A stretch of 64,000 nt of DNA from G963664835 sp963664835 (GTDB taxonomy: Bacteria; Chloroflexota; UBA6077; FW602-bin22; JBCLEL01): NCBI GenBank assembly GCA_963664835.2, contig CAXXUG010000020.1:1-64000 (forward strand), read 5' to 3'. The notes beneath the pieces were generated by a model. That model searched no databases. It was not told where the DNA came from and saw only the letters and a list, made by a program, of their open reading frames with translations. This document shows, in pieces, positions 18,156-26,211 of this stretch (position 1 is its first letter; each line of letters opens with the position of its first letter). The position numbers and the translations under genes were made by a program.

Positions 18156-19187
18156 CTAACCAGCCGTACCTCTGAACCTCGCCAACCAGGGGACGGGCCG
18201 GTCCGGTATCAACTCCCCCGCTACGAGGGCCAGCAACGCCACTACCAGGAACAGCTGGAATCGTTCGACCCGCCTTGTCTCGAACTCACTCTGAATCTTC
18301 GCCTTTTGGAGCGAATCCAGGTCGACGACCAAGGCGGCGATTGGGGTACCGCCGGCGCCGACCGGATAGAATTTTCCGTTGGCCGCCAACGCGATCTTTT
18401 GCAGCATGTCCTCATTCAGAATGGACAGGACCACTTCCCCTCGGGCATCCCGCTTGAATCCGACTATCTGCCCGCTGGAATCGTATTCTGGGATGGGCTC
18501 ACCTTGAGGAGAGCCGAATCCAACGGTATAGATTATTACGCCTTGCTCGGCCGCCCTGCTCGCGGCCACCAGGGCTTCGCCCTCGTGGTCTTCTCCATCA
18601 GTCATGATTATGATCACCTTTTGACTCGCCCTCTGCGGATCGAAGCCGGCCAAGGCAGTATCGATCGCCGCGCCAATTGCGGTGCCCGGCTGGGATATCA
18701 GGCCGGGGTTTGCGACGTCGAGGAAAGAGCGGGCACTCGAGTAGTCAAACGTAAGAGGAAATTGAATAAAGCTGGCGCCCGAGAAGAGCACCAATCCGAC
18801 TTCATCTCCCCCGAGTCGACTCATCAGGTCGATGATTTCCAACCTCGCTCGACCGAGACGGTTGGGCCTCGAGTCTTGAGCCAACATACTGTTGGAGATG
18901 TCCAGCGCCACCATTATCTGCACTCCCTCTTGCTCGAGGATGCGGACCTCGCTACCCCACTGAGGACGAGCGAGCGCGATCACCGCAAACGCGATGACCA
19001 GAAACCACAACAAGGTTCGCACTCGTCGACCAGGGCGGTTGACTGACGCGCTCAGCCGGCCGATAAGCGTGCTGTCGCCCAGCGCAGCGACCGCCGACCG
19101 CCGGCGACGTTCCGCCCAGACGAGGAAGACTCCGATAAGCGGTATCAAGACCAATCCCAAGAGGAACTGCGGATCTGCGAAGCTCAT
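18156..19187 (-). CDS. batB: BatB-like VWA domain membrane protein
   Basis: 343 residues: two N-terminal membrane helices (residues about 5-25 and 58-75), a von Willebrand factor A domain (about 88-300) with an intact MIDAS motif DISNS in VALDISNSM and the downstream TDG element, and a C-terminal membrane helix. It sits 58 bases after batA and just before batC. VWA domains bind divalent metals and mediate protein contacts, and in Bat clusters the VWA proteins are thought to be clients or partners of the MoxR ATPase encoded at the head of the operon. Confidence 0.92.
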   Translation of the reverse strand: MSFADPQFLLGLVLIPLIGVFLVWAERRRRSAVAALGDSTLIGRLSASVNRPGRRVRTLLWFLVIAFAVIALARPQWGSEVRILEQEGVQIMVALDISNSMLAQDSRPNRLGRARLEIIDLMSRLGGDEVGLVLFSGASFIQFPLTFDYSSARSFLDVANPGLISQPGTAIGAAIDTALAGFDPQRASQKVIIIMTDGEDHEGEALVAASRAAEQGVIIYTVGFGSPQGEPIPEYDSSGQIVGFKRDARGEVVLSILNEDMLQKIALAANGKFYPVGAGGTPIAALVVDLDSLQKAKIQSEFETRRVERFQLFLVVALLALVAGELIPDRPVPWLARFRGTAG

Positions 19188-19245
19188 TCTTGACGTCTCA
19201 AGAAACGTTGGGAGACTGAGGTCGTCGCGATACGAAGAGATTCCA

Positions 19246-20247
19246 CTAGGGTAACCTGCGGAACAGCGTGTGCCGGAGCACCAGATCCAAACACAGAAGC
19301 ATCAACGCCGGCACCAAGAACCAGCCGACCAGTTCCTGGTATCGATTATAGACACGCGTTTCGAAATTCGATTTTTCCAACCTGTTAATTTCGTGATAAA
19401 TCTCTCTCAGCGCGTCTGTATTCGTCGCCCGAAAGTACAGGCCTTCGGTCATGTCCGCAATCTGGCGCAACGTTTCCTCGTCCAAATTGCTCTCCTGTAA
19501 GGCGATCTGCTCGCCGAACTGTGTCCTGACAGGAACGGGCACGAGGCCTAGCCGGCCCATACCAATCGTGTGCACCTTCATGCCCAGCGTCTTGGCTGCC
19601 AGGGCAGCGGTCGACGGATCGATTGCGCCAGAGTTATTGACGCCGTCGGTCAGTAACACAATCACCTTGCTCTTGGCGGTAGAGTCCTTCAATAGGTTGG
19701 CGGCGCTGGCCAACCCCATGCCGATTGCAGTCCCATCCTGAATAGGCAGGTCCGTAGCCAGCCGGACTTCCGAGAGCAGAAGCGATAGAACGTCGTGGTC
19801 GACCGTCGGAGGGCTCTGGATGAACGCCTGGTTGGCGAAGACTACCAGCCCTATGCGGTCGTGCTTGCGCTCCGCTACGAAGTCGTCGATCACTCGCTTC
19901 GCGGCTTCCAATCTGTTCCGCGGTTGAAAGTCGAGCGACTCCATGCTCCCAGAGATATCCAGGGCGATAGCGATGTCTACGCCTTCGCCTGTAACGACCT
20001 CCTGACCTTCGACAGCCTGAGGCCGGGCTAAAGCAACAATCAATAGAGCCAAAGCTAACAGCCGTACCGCCGGAATAAACGGTGCAATTCCGAGCCGGCG
20101 GGAGGCGATTGAAGATATGAGCATGCCGCTCGCATAGGTCAGCCCGGCCGGCCTGAACTGTTGATTTGCCCAGCGTGGCAGCATAACCAGAGTAGGGATC
20201 AAGAATAGAAAGGCAAGCACCCAGGGCGTCGCGAACTCGATAGTCAT
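19246..20247 (-). CDS. batA: BatA-like VWA domain membrane protein
   Basis: 333 residues from the ATG at 20247 (MTIEFATPW), which overlaps the preceding gene's stop as ATGA; a longer frame to 20397 lies inside that neighbour and is rejected. Two membrane helices near the N-terminus, then a VWA domain with MIDAS motif DISGS (IALDISGSM) and a TDG element (VLLTDGVNNSG), then a C-terminal membrane helix. It is paralogous to the next gene, the usual BatA/BatB pair. The operon order and overlap imply co-translation with the DUF4381-like protein. Confidence 0.92.
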   Translation of the reverse strand: MTIEFATPWVLAFLFLIPTLVMLPRWANQQFRPAGLTYASGMLISSIASRRLGIAPFIPAVRLLALALLIVALARPQAVEGQEVVTGEGVDIAIALDISGSMESLDFQPRNRLEAAKRVIDDFVAERKHDRIGLVVFANQAFIQSPPTVDHDVLSLLLSEVRLATDLPIQDGTAIGMGLASAANLLKDSTAKSKVIVLLTDGVNNSGAIDPSTAALAAKTLGMKVHTIGMGRLGLVPVPVRTQFGEQIALQESNLDEETLRQIADMTEGLYFRATNTDALREIYHEINRLEKSNFETRVYNRYQELVGWFLVPALMLLCLDLVLRHTLFRRLP

Positions 20248-21221
20248 GGATCGATCGGGCCTGCAGCGGTTGCGCCGCTTCCGGTTTGAAATGCTGGCGC
20301 CGGCCGGGCAAGCTGCACCAACCTGCGGGCACGGGTGGTGTAATCGCGGGCAGCCTCGGTGCCGGGCTCGAACTTGGCAAATTTGACCAGGTCGCACTCG
20401 CTCAACAGGTCTATCGTCTCGGTCGAGAGATTCGGATGGACGGCGACCTTCCTCAATGCCAACCGAATCTCTTCGGTTGTGCGCTCGAGTAACGGCGCCT
20501 CATAGGCCGCTTCGAGGTAGCGCCTGAGGCAGTCTGAAATCAACGAAGAATGCTCTTTGTAAATGTGCCGCCCGGGCAAGTCCAGCCGCTCGATGCGCTC
20601 GAGTTCGTCCATCGCGATTTCGAAAGGCGAACGAATCTGGGTAACGGTGACTGGGACTGGCCCTTGGGAGGATCGCCGGCGCAGTTTTGAGTAGATGACG
20701 CCGGCCGCCACGAGCGCCGCAAGGGCGACCAAGACGCCAACGACCCAAGCCGGCAGAAGAGGTAGCTCCGCCTGTGCCCTGATATCGCGTAGCTCAGTAT
20801 CTCCCTCGCCTAATACGGAGACAACCGTGAGTGACACTGTTGGGGCGAGTCTCTCGTCGACCAGACCGGCGGAATCACGATATGTAACCATTAGCTCCGG
20901 CGTCTCAAACATGCCAAGCGCAAAAAGAGTAACCTCGATCGTTTGGCTGGTGATGCCCTCGTCTTGGCCGCTTGAGTATGTCTGGGTTTGAGACTGGCTG
21001 CGGACCTCGAATTCTCCCCACACTCTGGGCAACTTGGGAAAAATCACCTGATAGCCGTCTGGGTGCACGACCTCAAGCGTCAATCTCGCCGGCTCTCCAA
21101 GTGTGATCTCCTGCTTGTCCGCAGTGAAGCGAACCTCGACATCGGACTCGGCAATGGCCGGCGACTGCCCGACGCCTGACAGCAGTACGACGACGATAAT
21201 TGGGGCCAACAGCCTTATCAT
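20244..21221 (-). CDS. DUF4381/BatD-like membrane protein of the Bat operon
   Basis: 325 residues: a signal peptide, an extracytoplasmic beta-sandwich (about residues 27-135, VEVRFTADKQEITLGEPARL) like the first domain of BatD, a single membrane helix (about 155-178) and a cytoplasmic helical domain with LERIERLDLPG and YLEAAYEAPLLERTTEEI, as in DUF4381 proteins of VWA/MoxR clusters. It overlaps DUF58 upstream and batA downstream by four bases each. It may link the periplasmic part to the cytoplasmic MoxR/DUF58 machinery (inference). Confidence 0.78.
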   Translation of the reverse strand: MIRLLAPIIVVVLLSGVGQSPAIAESDVEVRFTADKQEITLGEPARLTLEVVHPDGYQVIFPKLPRVWGEFEVRSQSQTQTYSSGQDEGITSQTIEVTLFALGMFETPELMVTYRDSAGLVDERLAPTVSLTVVSVLGEGDTELRDIRAQAELPLLPAWVVGVLVALAALVAAGVIYSKLRRRSSQGPVPVTVTQIRSPFEIAMDELERIERLDLPGRHIYKEHSSLISDCLRRYLEAAYEAPLLERTTEEIRLALRKVAVHPNLSTETIDLLSECDLVKFAKFEPGTEAARDYTTRARRLVQLARPAPAFQTGSGATAAGPIDP

Positions 21222-22105
21222 CGCGCCAGCCTGCGGGAACGCTTCTTGAAGAACGCGTTCAGCTCCGCAACATAGTCCCGATCGGTTGTCACGCGGATTC
21301 GATCGACGCTCGAATCGATGAATACCTGATGCTTGGCCGCCTCAAACTGAGCTACCTCTTGCCTGAACGAGTCGCGCCAAGCTTCGCTGCTGGTGTCCAC
21401 CCAGCTTAGCGAACCGGTCTCGGCATCTTCGAGCAAGAGGAGTCCCACGTCGGGAACCTCGCGCTCCAAGGGATCATGCAGGTCTATCGCTATAACGTCG
21501 TGCCGCCTATTGGTGAGCGACAGCGGCCGGCGGAAGCTCTCGGGCTCCGCCAGAAAGTCCGAGATTAGGAAGACAACGCTCGGCCGCTTCAGGAGTAAGT
21601 TGACCGTATCCAGCGATTGCCCGATGTCGGTCCCTCGCCCTTCCGGCTTGAATACCAGGACGTCGCGTATCAGGCGCAAAACGTGCCGCCGGCCCTTCCT
21701 CGGCGGTATGAACAGCTCGGTCCTATCGGTGAAGATAAACAGGCCCACCTTGTCGTTGTTCGTGGTCGCGGCGAACGAAAGCACCGCCGCAAGCTCGGCC
21801 GCAAGCTCGCGCTTGAAACGACCCACCGAGCCGAATTCGCCCGACGCGCTGGCATCCATGACGAGCAACACCGTCGCCTCTCGCTCTTCGAGGTAGCGCC
21901 TTACGTAGGGACTTCCCATTCTGGCGGTGACGTTCCAGTCAATCGCCCTTATGTCGTCGCCGGGGTAGTACTCGCGCACGTCTTCGAACTCGATACCCTG
22001 ACCCTTGAAAACGGAGTGGTATTCGCCGGCGAAGCTCTCCGCGACAAGGTGGCGGGTGCTGATCTCAATATGGCGAATTTTTCGGATCAGTTCGGCGGTC
22101 AGCAT
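21218..22105 (-). CDS. DUF58 domain protein
   Basis: 295 residues, a full-length DUF58 protein. The signature block GQGIEFEDVREYYPGDDIRAIDWNVTAR-type segment is present near residues 35-60, followed by the VWA-like core with LLVMDASASGEFG. DUF58 proteins are almost always encoded next to MoxR ATPases and Bat genes and are assumed to work with them in envelope protein assembly. It starts one base after the MoxR stop and overlaps the next gene by four bases, so it is tightly coupled in the operon. Confidence 0.93.
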   Translation of the reverse strand: MLTAELIRKIRHIEISTRHLVAESFAGEYHSVFKGQGIEFEDVREYYPGDDIRAIDWNVTARMGSPYVRRYLEEREATVLLVMDASASGEFGSVGRFKRELAAELAAVLSFAATTNNDKVGLFIFTDRTELFIPPRKGRRHVLRLIRDVLVFKPEGRGTDIGQSLDTVNLLLKRPSVVFLISDFLAEPESFRRPLSLTNRRHDVIAIDLHDPLEREVPDVGLLLLEDAETGSLSWVDTSSEAWRDSFRQEVAQFEAAKHQVFIDSSVDRIRVTTDRDYVAELNAFFKKRSRRLAR

Positions 22106-22106
22106 C

Positions 22107-23099
22107 TCATGGCACGTCGACGTGGTTGAGAATCCTCTGCACTATATCGGCGCTGGTGATCTCCTCCGCCTCCGCCTCGTAAGTAGTGATGACGCGATGC
22201 CGCAAGATATCGGGCGCCATGCCCTTGATGTCCTCCGGAGTAACGTAGCCACGGCCACGGAGGAAGGCGTGAGCCCGGGCGGCGGCGATCAGATAAATGC
22301 TCGCCCGGGGGGATGCGCCAAAGGCGATCAGGTGGCGTAGATCGTCGAGGCCGTGCCCGTTCGCGCCGCGGGTGGCGCCCACAAGGTCCAGGACGTATTC
22401 CTTGATCTTGTCGTCTACGTAGATCCTGCGGATGACCTTACGGGCGTGCAGTAGACGCTCCGGTTCGATTACCGGCCGGGCGGAAGGCAAGGCCTCACCG
22501 GTCATTCGATCAATAATCGATCTTTCCTCCTGGCGCGACGGGTAATCGACCAGGACCTTGAGCATGAACCGGTCTACCTGGGCTTCAGGTAGCGGATACG
22601 TCCCCTCCTGCTCAATAGGGTTCTGAGTGGCTAGCACCAGGAACAGTGTCTCCAACGGGAAGGTATTGCCACCAATCGTGACCTGGCGCTCTTGCATGGC
22701 TTCTAGCAATGCGCTCTGCACCTTCGCCGGCGCGCGGTTCACCTCGTCGGCCAGAATCATATTCGCAAAAATCGGCCCCTTGTGGACGCTGAACTCGCTG
22801 GTTCCAGGGTTGTAGATTTGAGTGCCGATCAAGTCCGCCGGCAGTAGATCCGGCGTGAACTGCAGCCTGGAGAATCCGGCATCGATCGCCTGGGAAATAG
22901 TCTTGACGAGCAGCGTCTTGGCCAACCCAGGCACACCCTCCAACAGGATATGCCCATCGGCAAGCAACCCGACCATCACCCTCTCAATCAGCACGCCCTG
23001 ACCGACGATGGTTTTCCTGACCTCGGCTAGGAGGTCGTGGAGGAAGAGGGCCTCTTTCTCTACCTCTTCGTTAATTTGTCGTACGCCGGCAAGATCCAT
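22107..23099 (-). CDS. moxR: MoxR family AAA+ ATPase
   Basis: 330 residues. Walker A GVPGLAKT, Walker B ILADEVNRAP with the MoxR-specific continuation AKVQSALLEAMQE, sensor 1 LATQNPIEQEGTYPLPEAQ.DRF, and a C-terminal lid domain with FGASPRASI. MoxR ATPases act as chaperones that activate metal-dependent or VWA-containing protein complexes. As first gene of the eight-gene minus-strand operon (23099 down to 14853) it presumably drives assembly of the BatA/BatB complex. An inverted repeat (CGAGAAC/GTTCTCG) lies 29-48 bases upstream of the start. Confidence 0.95.
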   Translation of the reverse strand: MDLAGVRQINEEVEKEALFLHDLLAEVRKTIVGQGVLIERVMVGLLADGHILLEGVPGLAKTLLVKTISQAIDAGFSRLQFTPDLLPADLIGTQIYNPGTSEFSVHKGPIFANMILADEVNRAPAKVQSALLEAMQERQVTIGGNTFPLETLFLVLATQNPIEQEGTYPLPEAQVDRFMLKVLVDYPSRQEERSIIDRMTGEALPSARPVIEPERLLHARKVIRRIYVDDKIKEYVLDLVGATRGANGHGLDDLRHLIAFGASPRASIYLIAAARAHAFLRGRGYVTPEDIKGMAPDILRHRVITTYEAEAEEITSADIVQRILNHVDVP

Positions 23100-23127
23100 A
23101 GCTACATCTCCAAGCCCTGGATTGACG

Positions 23128-23147
23128 CGAGAACCAGAGCGTTCTCG
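23128..23147. promoter_or_regulatory. Inverted repeat upstream of the moxR-bat operon
   Basis: CGAGAAC and GTTCTCG form seven-base perfect arms around CAGAGC, 29 to 48 bases before the moxR start codon. The position suits an operator or leader hairpin. No other copy was noticed. Confidence 0.35.
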
Positions 23148-23323
23148 TGCGTGGTTGGACTGATCTGTTTGCGGATTTACTGCGCGGGGATGACATCCGT
23201 TGCGCTATTATGATCGAGACGAGCACCGCACCCGCACGTCTCGGACGAGTTGCGCCATGGCCGAGACGCGGTGGTCGCCGGCGTCAGTCAAATAGTGCGC
23301 AAACCCACCGAATAAATCATACA

Positions 23324-23409
23324 GCCTGTGCGGTCTGAAATGAGGCGAGCATGAGGGAAAGGCAAGGATCGAACTGAGTCCGGACGAAATCTAGATGAAC
23401 CGCACAGGC
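23324..23409. repeat. 11-base perfect inverted repeat enclosing 64 bases
   Basis: GCCTGTGCGGT at 23324-23334 is exactly complementary to ACCGCACAGGC at 23399-23409. The enclosed 64 bases are purine-rich. It ends 18 bases before the TTG start of the next gene, so on RNA it would form a large stem-loop in the 5' leader; it could also be a small mobile-element remnant. Confidence 0.45.
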
Positions 23410-23427
23410 GATCGGAGCCCAGATTAA

Positions 23428-25431
23428 TTGGCACAGACGAGGCGTTGGCGGCTTGTGCAAATGCCGAATCAGTCGGTTGCTCAGTGGAAGGCAATGGCGC
23501 TCTCTTTGCTCCCCTTGCCGATTGCCCTTGGTCTTACGCTGGCAGTTTATTTCGACTCCTTGTACGCGGGCTTCATGTTCGACGACCCATTCGATCTGCG
23601 ACGCGCGAGCGGTCGTTCATTCATACAGATTCTGACCGACGCTGGTGAGCACAGCTACTTTCGACCCGTTACTCTGATCGTCTGGAAGATTGCCGAGATC
23701 CTAGTCGGGCGACACGATCCCACCACTCTGCATGCGCTTGCATTGGCAACACACGCGGTTAACGGCTGGCTGGTCTATCAGCTTGGTCGCAGGCTAATGG
23801 ACACCCCAGGCGGCCTGTTAGCGATGGCGTTGTTTATCCTATTCCCGTTGAGTTACCAGGTTGTTAGCATCGTCAACAGTTTCTTTCATGCCTTAGTAAC
23901 AACCTGGATACTTGTATCAATACTCCTATATTGGGACTGGCGAACCAACGCGCACCGGACCGTCTTTGATCCAAGGCTCGTCATAGCCGCAGTCTCTGCC
24001 TTCCTAGCTATGCTGACTCACGAGAATGGATTGGCGGGCGTCGCTCTAACCATCCTCATCGAAGCAGTCCTTCGACTCTCCGGCCGTGCAACCCGAATCT
24101 CATTTGCGCCGGCGATTTTTGCCGGGCTGGCCGCTGTGTATATGGCGATCTGGTCGATCATACCCCGTTGGCGCAGTGAATGGAGCATCGATCCAGATTC
24201 ATTGAGAATGAACGGGCTCTACTTCTTTCAGGGAATTACCTACCCGGTGTCCGGAAATTTATCCGGCGTTCCACTAGATCGAAGCGCTGCTGAGGCAATT
24301 GTAGTCACTGGAGTTCTGACCTTATCCGTCCTCGCCGTAACGGCGCTGATCCGCAATCGGCAACTCATATTCGGTCTCGGAGTTGGTTGGTTCATCGCAG
24401 CAGTCTTTCTCGCCTGGCTGTTACTACCCTGGAGCTACGTGATAGATGGACCCCGCCTGATGTACCTCGCCTCAATCGGTAGTGCGATTGCGTGGGCAGC
24501 CGCGATCTCACCGACGCTTCCCGTTCTACCAGCAGGTAAGTTTGCGGGCGCGGCGCTTGGATTCCTCATTGCCGCACTGATCTTATTAACGAGCGGTCAA
24601 TTCATCGTCCTGCGTAGTCAACTGCAAGCTCAAGGCGCCGCGGTGGTCTGGCAGTTGGCAGAGACGGCAACGTTGCAAGGACCCGAAGCGGGGCGGCTGT
24701 ATGTCAACCTACCTTCTTGGATTAGCTTCAAGCAACAGGAGTTCCTGCTCGGCTCCACCGGTATCAGCATGATTCCGGACTACATCGGGTTAAGGAGAAG
24801 TGTGTACGTCCACACCGGAAATCACCCGGAAATAATCTCACTTACCTACTCCGACATTGCCAGCGAATGGGACCACCATTACGGAACGCATGGCAGAATA
24901 GCCAGTCCTGACGACCTCGAAACGGCAATTCGCCACGGAGGAGGCGTTTATCTCACCCGGTTCTTGCCAGGTAAGCTTAAGCTGGATTACGTGGGCCGAT
25001 TGGAACCTCAAGATTCCATAAGCACCACCGAGATAGCTCGCTTCGACGATTGGGCAGTGCTCGAACGGGCCGAAGCTTGGCGTGAGGGGAACCGAATTCT
25101 GGTGAATCTCGTGTGGCGAGTATTAGAATCAGCGCCGACCGACTTCACCGTGTTCCTTCACTTACTCAGCGAATCTGATGAACTGATTGCACAGGCTGAT
25201 GGCTATACGATCGGGGCGACGTTGCCTCCATTACGCTGGCGATCAGGTGACTGGATTGAAGACCGTCGTTACATTGAGCTGACTGAGTCGAACGACGGTG
25301 TCCCAAAGAGGATGCTGATTGGAATGTACGATCGCGCATCAGGGGCCCGAGCGCCGGCCACCGACGCCGATGGCGCCCCTTTCCAAGACAACGCGGTGCC
25401 TATCGAACTGAACCTCCCGGTAATTCAGTGA
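23428..25431 (+). CDS. Polytopic GT39-like membrane protein with C-terminal extracytoplasmic domain
   Basis: 667 residues with about ten predicted membrane helices in the first 400 and a soluble C-terminal part. The early extracytoplasmic segment FDDPFDLRR, followed by YFRPVTLIVWKI, resembles the DD/DE motif loop of GT-C mannosyltransferases (PMT/ArnT-like). The final 120 residues (VFLHLLSE..ELIAQADG..PPLRWRSGDWIEDR..) form a beta domain shared with the protein at 30974. Likely role: transfer of sugars from lipid-linked donors to surface targets. The TTG at 23428 has only GGAG upstream; an ATG at 23461 is an alternative start. Confidence 0.75.
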   Translation: MAQTRRWRLVQMPNQSVAQWKAMALSLLPLPIALGLTLAVYFDSLYAGFMFDDPFDLRRASGRSFIQILTDAGEHSYFRPVTLIVWKIAEILVGRHDPTTLHALALATHAVNGWLVYQLGRRLMDTPGGLLAMALFILFPLSYQVVSIVNSFFHALVTTWILVSILLYWDWRTNAHRTVFDPRLVIAAVSAFLAMLTHENGLAGVALTILIEAVLRLSGRATRISFAPAIFAGLAAVYMAIWSIIPRWRSEWSIDPDSLRMNGLYFFQGITYPVSGNLSGVPLDRSAAEAIVVTGVLTLSVLAVTALIRNRQLIFGLGVGWFIAAVFLAWLLLPWSYVIDGPRLMYLASIGSAIAWAAAISPTLPVLPAGKFAGAALGFLIAALILLTSGQFIVLRSQLQAQGAAVVWQLAETATLQGPEAGRLYVNLPSWISFKQQEFLLGSTGISMIPDYIGLRRSVYVHTGNHPEIISLTYSDIASEWDHHYGTHGRIASPDDLETAIRHGGGVYLTRFLPGKLKLDYVGRLEPQDSISTTEIARFDDWAVLERAEAWREGNRILVNLVWRVLESAPTDFTVFLHLLSESDELIAQADGYTIGATLPPLRWRSGDWIEDRRYIELTESNDGVPKRMLIGMYDRASGARAPATDADGAPFQDNAVPIELNLPVIQ

Positions 25432-25461
25432 GACAAAGCGAGGCCCCGAGGACTCATTCCT

Positions 25462-26211
25462 TTGATTGACCGGCACTTCATCTACTTTCCCGAGCGAGAG
25501 CTATTTGCCGATCCGGCCGCGATCGGCCTCGCCTTTGAGGACGTTTCCTTCGTGGCCGGCGATGGCGTCTCGCTCCATGGCTGGTTCGTGCCGGGCCGGC
25601 GCGACGTAACGCTCCTCTGGTGCCATGGCAATGGCGGCAACATCAGCCATCGCCTTGAGAACTTGCTCCTAGTCCATAACGAACTCGGCCTGAACGTCTT
25701 CATCTTCGATTACCGGGGCTACGGACGCAGCGAGGGGAAGCCGTCGGAGCAGGGTACCTACCTCGATGGAGAAGCTGCACTTCGCCATTTGCACTCACGG
25801 GACGATGTATTGTCCGAGCGGATCATCTACTATGGCAGCTCCCTGGGAGGCGGAGTCGCAGTCGAGTTGGCGGTCCGGCGCCGGCCATACGGCTTGATTC
25901 TGGAATCTACGTTCCCGTCCATTCCATACATGGCCCGACTGTCATTTCCGTTCCTGCCCATGCATCTAATCCTGCAAGCGCGGTACGACTCCGAGGCGAA
26001 GATTGGCGGGGTCAACACGCCATTGCTGGTATTACACGGAGACAGCGACGACCTGGTACCAATCCAGGCGGGCAGGCAACTCTTCGATGCCGCTAATGAT
26101 CCCAAGGAATTTTACACCATACGTGGAGCGGGACATAACGATACTTACCTTGTAGGCGGCAGGCCGTACTGGGATGCAATGGGCCGCTTTATTGACCAGT
26201 TAGCGGAGTGA
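25462..26211 (+). CDS. Alpha/beta hydrolase (Bem46/YfhR-like)
   Basis: 249-residue alpha/beta hydrolase. Nucleophile elbow YGSSLGGG (Ser in GxSxG), oxyanion-side WCHGNGGN, FDYRGYGRSEG block, acid in LHGDSDDLV, and catalytic His in GAGHNDTY. This pattern matches the Bem46/ABHD13 group of serine hydrolases; substrates are unknown. TTG start at 25462 with GAGGA upstream, 30 bases after the preceding gene, so probably co-transcribed. Its 3' end overlaps the convergent YfhO-like gene by 12 bases. Confidence 0.88.
   Translation: MIDRHFIYFPERELFADPAAIGLAFEDVSFVAGDGVSLHGWFVPGRRDVTLLWCHGNGGNISHRLENLLLVHNELGLNVFIFDYRGYGRSEGKPSEQGTYLDGEAALRHLHSRDDVLSERIIYYGSSLGGGVAVELAVRRRPYGLILESTFPSIPYMARLSFPFLPMHLILQARYDSEAKIGGVNTPLLVLHGDSDDLVPIQAGRQLFDAANDPKEFYTIRGAGHNDTYLVGGRPYWDAMGRFIDQLAE

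Larger units (their letters stand above)
23100..23427. other. Divergent intergenic region with two inverted repeats
   Basis: 328 bases between divergent moxR (minus) and the GT39-like gene (plus). It must contain both promoters. It holds the 23128-23147 inverted repeat and a long-range 11-base inverted repeat (23324-23334 with 23399-23409). No coding frame with recognisable content was seen. Confidence 0.5.

Noticed and set aside
18048..19046. 332-codon plus-strand frame
   Set aside because: Lies antisense to batB, has no domain, and arises from the GC-rich third positions of the minus-strand gene.
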